Shown piece after piece: positions 60,436 through 64,000 of a DNA stretch of 64,000 nucleotides. The notes beneath the pieces are model-generated. The model had not been told where the DNA came from. It did no database searches and saw only the letters and a list, made by a program, of their open reading frames with translations. The stretch's first letter is position 1; each line of letters starts with the position of its first letter. This stretch comes from Cryptococcus deneoformans JEC21 (lineage: Eukaryota > Basidiomycota > Tremellomycetes > Tremellales > Cryptococcaceae), in the NCBI RefSeq assembly GCF_000091045.1, contig NC_006682.1, positions 62,001-126,000 on the forward strand. Reading direction: 5' to 3'. A program made the translations under genes and the position numbers.

Positions 60436-60910
60436 TAAGTACCCTTCACACGCCACAAGCACAAAAGCATTTTGGCATCTGGGAAACAGTGGTTGGTGGC
60501 ATTGATTTCCGCCCAATCCTTATCCAAATGGATTTTTTTGGGCATAACTGGGACACTTGGCAGACTTCTGCAAGGAAGAAAACCAAAGTCTGTGTTCGCT
60601 GCTCACCAGATGAGATCAGAAGGAACAAGCCAGTTAAAATCAACTCACTACTGCAGCCTCGCAAATTGCTCTCTTCATCTCCAAGATCAGATAAAATGCA
60701 GGGACACCAGCTTCAACATCCAAAACAATTGCATAGAGCTCGAGGTTGTCGTTGTTAGTACCAACTATTACTATCAGCTCAAAAGTAACAAAGCAACAAT
60801 TGAAACTCACAAATAATATCCAGCGATATCTCTTCCACCTTAATTCCCTTGCTGTGTAGTATAGTGTCCAGGATGGTTCGCAGCCCAAAGCCTATTGCAG
60901 TGACACCTTC
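60390..60910 (-). pseudogene. Decayed MULE-like DDE transposase fragment
   Basis: On the minus strand three pieces in different frames read like one transposase: GFGLRTILDTILHSKG with VEEISLDII (60900-60810), then after an intron-like gap GTNNDNLELYAIVLDVEAG with VPAFYLILEMKRAICEAA (60765-60655), then DKDWAEINATNHCFPDAK followed by MLLCLWRVKG (about 60530-60450). The last piece is the typical second-Asp region of Mutator-like transposases in basidiomycetes, where DK[D/E]xAEI...FPxAKxxLCLWH is common. Stops and frame changes between the pieces mark it as dead. It ends against the left LTR of family B at about 60920. Confidence 0.6.
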
Positions 60911-60920
60911 TGGCACCATG

Positions 60921-61312
60921 TGCCATGAGCCTGCATGAAGTAGAAGAGATAAGAGATCATAGGAGGGAGTTATGTAATAGAGGAAGGCAAGATTGTTTCA
61001 GATAAGAAGGCCCAGCTGGACCTCTGAGAGAAGAACTGGACCTCCAACTGGACCTCTGATAGAAGAACTGGACTTCCAGCTGGAGGTCCAGCTGGACCTC
61101 GAAGGATATAAATAGATTTTTGTAGAAGTATATAAAGGGGAGCTCTGTCCTTGATCTTGATCTTCTTCCCCTCGAAGATCAGTATTTCATAAGTTACTTT
61201 GTGAAAGGTCCTCAACCTCCCATTGCTCACTCTCGCCTTACCTGGAACCACCGTCGACTTAAAACATACCTCACTAGTATATAAAATTGTCTGATCTTCC
61301 CAAGCACATATA
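60921..61312 (+). mobile_element. LTR of family B, left copy, broken by LTR family A
   Basis: It starts TGCCATGAGCCTGCA and matches the right copy (62531 onward) over its whole length, including CATAGGAGGGAGTTA, GAAGGATATAAATAGATTT, a TATA box (GTATATAAAGGGG, near 61128-61140) and GATCTTGATCTTCTTCCCC. It carries about 60-70 extra bases of short repeats (GAACTGGACCTC units, 61015-61100) that the right copy lacks. It stops abruptly at the first base of LTR A. Confidence 0.75.
61005..61100. repeat. Short tandem and palindromic repeats inside LTR B
   Basis: Several copies of AACTGGACCTC / CCAGCTGGACCTC occur with spacing of roughly 20-40 bases; CCAGCTGG is self-complementary, so the tract can fold. 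The right LTR B copy has only one unit. Confidence 0.75.
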
Positions 61313-61928
61313 TGTCACGGGCGTCACGTCAGTCAGCGTAGCTGCCCGGCGCTCAACTCGGATGATGTAGAACTCGACGAATGAAAGTGAAGGATTCACG
61401 CCTAGCAGAGCCGGACGGAAGAATTGCCAGGCTGATGGAACAGAAGCTGGACTTAGAGGGAGGAATAGCCAGGGCCTGAAGGAGCAGGAGCTGGACTAAG
61501 GGCTGATTGAAGCGACTTAAAAGAAAAGAATGCTCGGAGGCAAGGTAGTGAGAAAGGACAACAGTATTGATTTTCTGGGGACTATGAAAACTACGAAAAG
61601 CTATCTTCTTATATATCTTTCCTTCCTTCTGCTTACTCATCTCTCTCGGGAGAAAGTTATCGCTAACTCGTGGCGGGGACGGAGCTGTCGGACCGGGGGG
61701 AAATGAACACTGACCAAGTGTTGGGGAAGAAGAGGAGAGTGCTGACCAGGCGAAACGAAAGAAGAGGCAAGCCGAAAGATGCCTCGGTTGATTTTGCAAG
61801 AATCGGGCGATAAATCGCGGTCGTCTGAGGTGGAGGTTTGTTTGGTTACTTCGGGGACGAGGTGGAATAATATCCCGTTGCCCGGTTAAAGACGCCTGAG
61901 AGTGTGATTCTTGCATAACATCGTGACA
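61313..61928 (-). mobile_element. LTR of family A, second copy, 616 bp
   Basis: Same length and ends (TGTCACGGGC...CGTGACA) as the solo LTR at 41372-41987 and in the same orientation. About eight differences were counted, including GCTGATGGAAC for GCTGACGGAAC, TATATATC for TATATACC, GTTATCGC for GTTACCGC, and GCCTGAGAGTGTG for GCCGCAGAGTGCG. The flanks ATATA and CGTTG do not match, so this copy has no target duplication and was probably joined to its neighbours by recombination. Confidence 0.85.
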
Positions 61929-62530
61929 CGTTGAATAGGTATAATGGGATCAAATCTTCTGTTTTCGTGGTTTGAGGTTAAAGGTCTGGACAAATCTTTT
62001 GTCGATGAAGTTTGTAGAGGCACCGGAATCGATTAAAGCTTGATAAACATTGTTGTGAAAGAGAAAGTCGATTGTGAGTTGGTTTTTGTTGTTTTTGTTA
62101 TTATCTTCGAGAGTTTGGAGATATTCGCAGGAGTCTGTACTGGCTGGTTTGATAGTACGCTCTTGTTCCCGGCTACCTTCTTCGACTTTGGCAGGCAAGA
62201 GCATATCTAGTTTTTTGAAGGGAGAGTAGTATTGGATTGTTGCGAGGGGACCACTGGGCACTTGGCGACTTGATGGTTTTTGTCGGTGCAATAGAGGCAG
62301 AGGTTATGATCCTTTCGCCTCTGATATTCTTCTGGAGTCAGACGTCCACGTCTGGTTATCCTAGCTGAACTTGGGACAAATGCAGCCCTCAGATTGACTG
62401 CCGGCGTCACCTCTTTATTGAAGGTGGTGTTGGCAGTGGTAGACCTTATCGGCATGCTATTCGCCACAGAGAAATGTCTGAAGTTGTTGGGGCGATTGTT
62501 ATTGTAAGAGGTGCGGGTGTAGTCGCTTCG
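61929..62530 (-). pseudogene. Truncated gag-protease fragment of a Ty3/gypsy-like retroelement
   Basis: Two overlapping minus-strand frames are readable. The upstream one (about 62530-62207) has a gag zinc knuckle of CCHC type, CLYCTDKNHQVAKC. The second (62291-61950) carries an aspartic protease start: LTIDFLFHNNVYQALIDSGA followed by STNFIDKRFV, where DSGA is the active-site motif. The frames are offset, which can be a natural frameshift site or damage. Reverse transcriptase, RNase H and integrase are missing: LTR A begins about 20 bases after the protease frame ends. The 5' end is cut by LTR B. The fragment cannot be a complete element. Confidence 0.8.
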
Positions 62531-62874
62531 TGTCACGAGCCTGCACAAAGAAGAAGAGACAAATAAGATATCATAGGAGGGAGTTACGTAATAGGAAGGC
62601 AAGATCCGATTCAGATAAGAAGGTCCAGCTGGACCTCAAAGGATATAAATAGATTTCTGTAGAAGTATATAAAGGGGAGCTTTGTCCTCGATCTTGATCT
62701 TCTTCCCCTTGAAGATCAATATTTCATAAGTTACTTTGCGAAAGGTCCTCGAGCTCCCAGTGCTCACTCTCGTCTTACCTCACACCACCTTCGACATAAA
62801 CTTACTCCACTAGTATATAAGCTTGCCTGATCTTCCCAAGCGAATATACCTCCACCCTATACCATACGCCAACA
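62531..62874 (+). mobile_element. LTR of family B, right copy
   Basis: It starts TGTCACGAGCC directly after the gag fragment and carries the same TATA box (GTATATAAAGGGG near 62665-62677), GATCTTGATCTTCTTCCCC and ACTAGTATATAA blocks as the left copy. The right end is a guess at ...CGCCAACA; no target duplication was found on the flanks. Confidence 0.65.
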
Positions 62875-64000
62875 GACAAGTGTCAAGAGGTATATCATAC
62901 ATATATCTCATTGCTTAGTTAAACTACGGCTTTCTATCTCGTCTCCAAGGCCGGACCTTGTTGGGGACGAGTCGTAACAGGATTTGAGGTAAGAATAGTG
63001 GGGGTTAATGTGTGTAATCAAGAGCACATAAAAAAAAACGCACTGAAACACTTTGAAATCATGCATCATGCATTCTGAAGCATGAAGAGCGAGTTTGAAT
63101 TGTAAGTCAATTAAACAGTGTAGTACAAAACCCCAGTGTATACCGTCCGCTGCCACCCTACACCCCTGTATAGTTATAAGTATGCTTCTAAAAAATGTAA
63201 AAATGGTTCCGTTAATATGGCTAAGAAGCGTGCTCATTATGGGATTAGTTTTACTAATCGTCGATTAGATGTTGTGTTTTATTACTCTTGCATGGAGTAG
63301 AATCCAATGCATAGAGTACCACCGCTGGATAGTACTGACTTGGGGCTACATGTACATATAATTATCATCAAGGTCGAAAGTCATGCATATGGACCTTGTA
63401 GTATATGGCCTTTTACTATGGAGGATAGGATAGTAGCTCTTCTAGTAGTAATTAACTTATTAAGTAATAGTGGTCCGCGGTGAGTCCCGCTGCTGGCCGA
63501 ATGATAATAATAATAAAATGTTTATTTATCACTGCACGTTGTAGGGAAATACCCGGGTCTCCTATTGGTTAAACGATCCAGTTGGTTCCGTTCCACTGCC
63601 ACCCACAGCAGATAACAGAATATCGACTCCTTGGTATCAATTCTACAGAATACAAAGCCTTCCTAAGTTTGGCTGTTGGTGGTCGATCTACCTAGTAATG
63701 ATACTGATGATAGGTCATTAGGTTGTGTAGTGGTATAATTGAACTCGGATCTCATGTCGAGTTGTTGTGTGTTGTGTGTGTATCAAATAATATAGCAATA
63801 TAGGCTCCATGAGTGTAACTAACAGTTATGTACCTATGTACTTGGGATCTCTGTAAGCTGTTTGGCAGCTACCCATGGAAGGGGTAGTTACTGTCACAGG
63901 CTCTACTTTGTTCTCTCTCCTCCTTCTCCCTGATCCCCTCCGATATATCTCAAACCATCTCTCTCTCTTCTCTATCTCTCCTCACTATCACCGGCGGTAG
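62875..64000. other. Right-edge AT-rich DNA without recognised genes
   Basis: About 1.1 kb. No coding frame of note. GAATGATAATAATAATAAAATG at about 63498-63519 (quoted in part as ATAATAATAATAAAATG) resembles the A/T-repeat tail of LINE-type elements, weakly. A CT-rich stretch (CTCTCTCTTCTCTATCTCTCC) lies at 63959-63980. It may be further degraded transposon DNA. Confidence 0.4.

Noticed and set aside
60921..62874. A complete LTR retrotransposon bounded by the two LTR B copies
   Set aside because: The material between is another LTR and a minus-strand gag-protease fragment, with no polymerase region, so it is a composite and not one full element.

Overview
The window looks like nuclear DNA of a basidiomycete yeast of the Cryptococcus neoformans/gattii group. 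The evidence is very dense short introns (mostly 45-75 nt, GTNNGT...YAG), compact genes on both strands, a GT69 (CAP59/CMT1-family) glycosyltransferase of the kind used in capsule and glycan synthesis, a KRE6/SKN1-type beta-1,6-glucan protein, and LTR/Harbinger-type transposons. No database was searched. Exon joins were made by eye from splice consensus and reading frame, and nearly all the joined models give a length divisible by three.

Layout, left half. GT69 glycosyltransferase (-, 497-2522); unknown small gene (+, 3107-3871); unknown four-exon gene (-, 4272-5315); unknown multi-exon gene (+, about 6478-7106); membrane-anchored fatty aldehyde dehydrogenase (+, 8570-11010, 14 exons); large DH-BAR-SH3 Rho GEF (+, 11459-17132); TDT-family anion/dicarboxylate transporter (-, 17545-19297) divergent from a GYP7-like TBC Rab GAP (+, 19661-22685); SAM methyltransferase (-, 22787-24145) divergent from a KIAA1143/DUF4604 protein (+, 24541-25227); PEX14 (-, 25370-26683); aspartate aminotransferase with an 8-nt exon (+, 27665-29771); aldo-keto reductase (-, 30006-31698).

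Layout, right half. Intronless unknown gene (-, 33075-34316); mitochondrial-type GGQ peptidyl-tRNA hydrolase/release factor (+, 34706-35377); unknown gene (-, 35538-37344); SKN1/KRE6 (+, 39046-41077); a solo LTR with perfect 5-bp target duplication (41372-41987); a convergent Harbinger transposase + Myb-like gene pair (42418-45477); ARL2 GTPase (+, 45562-46448); MAK32-like pfkB kinase (-, 46717-48289); a 4.4-kb stretch without recognisable genes; NCS1 permease (+, 52662-54758); zinc alcohol dehydrogenase with awkward splice frames (-, about 55459-56978); an AIG2/GGCT-like domain fused to a class V aminotransferase (+, 57359-59913). The right end (about 59914-62900) is a transposon graveyard: a MULE-like transposase relic, two copies of one LTR family, a second copy of the 616-bp LTR seen 20 kb earlier, and a truncated gag-protease piece.

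The host genes do not form one pathway. Three are linked by membrane traffic and polarity (Rho GEF, Rab GAP, ARL2), three by cell surface or peroxisome biology (GT69, SKN1/KRE6, PEX14), and several are metabolic enzymes (ALDH, AAT, AKR, ADH, pfkB kinase, fusion enzyme). The most unusual items are the GGCT-aminotransferase fusion, the apparently intact Harbinger pair, the direct near-identical LTRs flanking about 19 kb of genes, and the very small exons.
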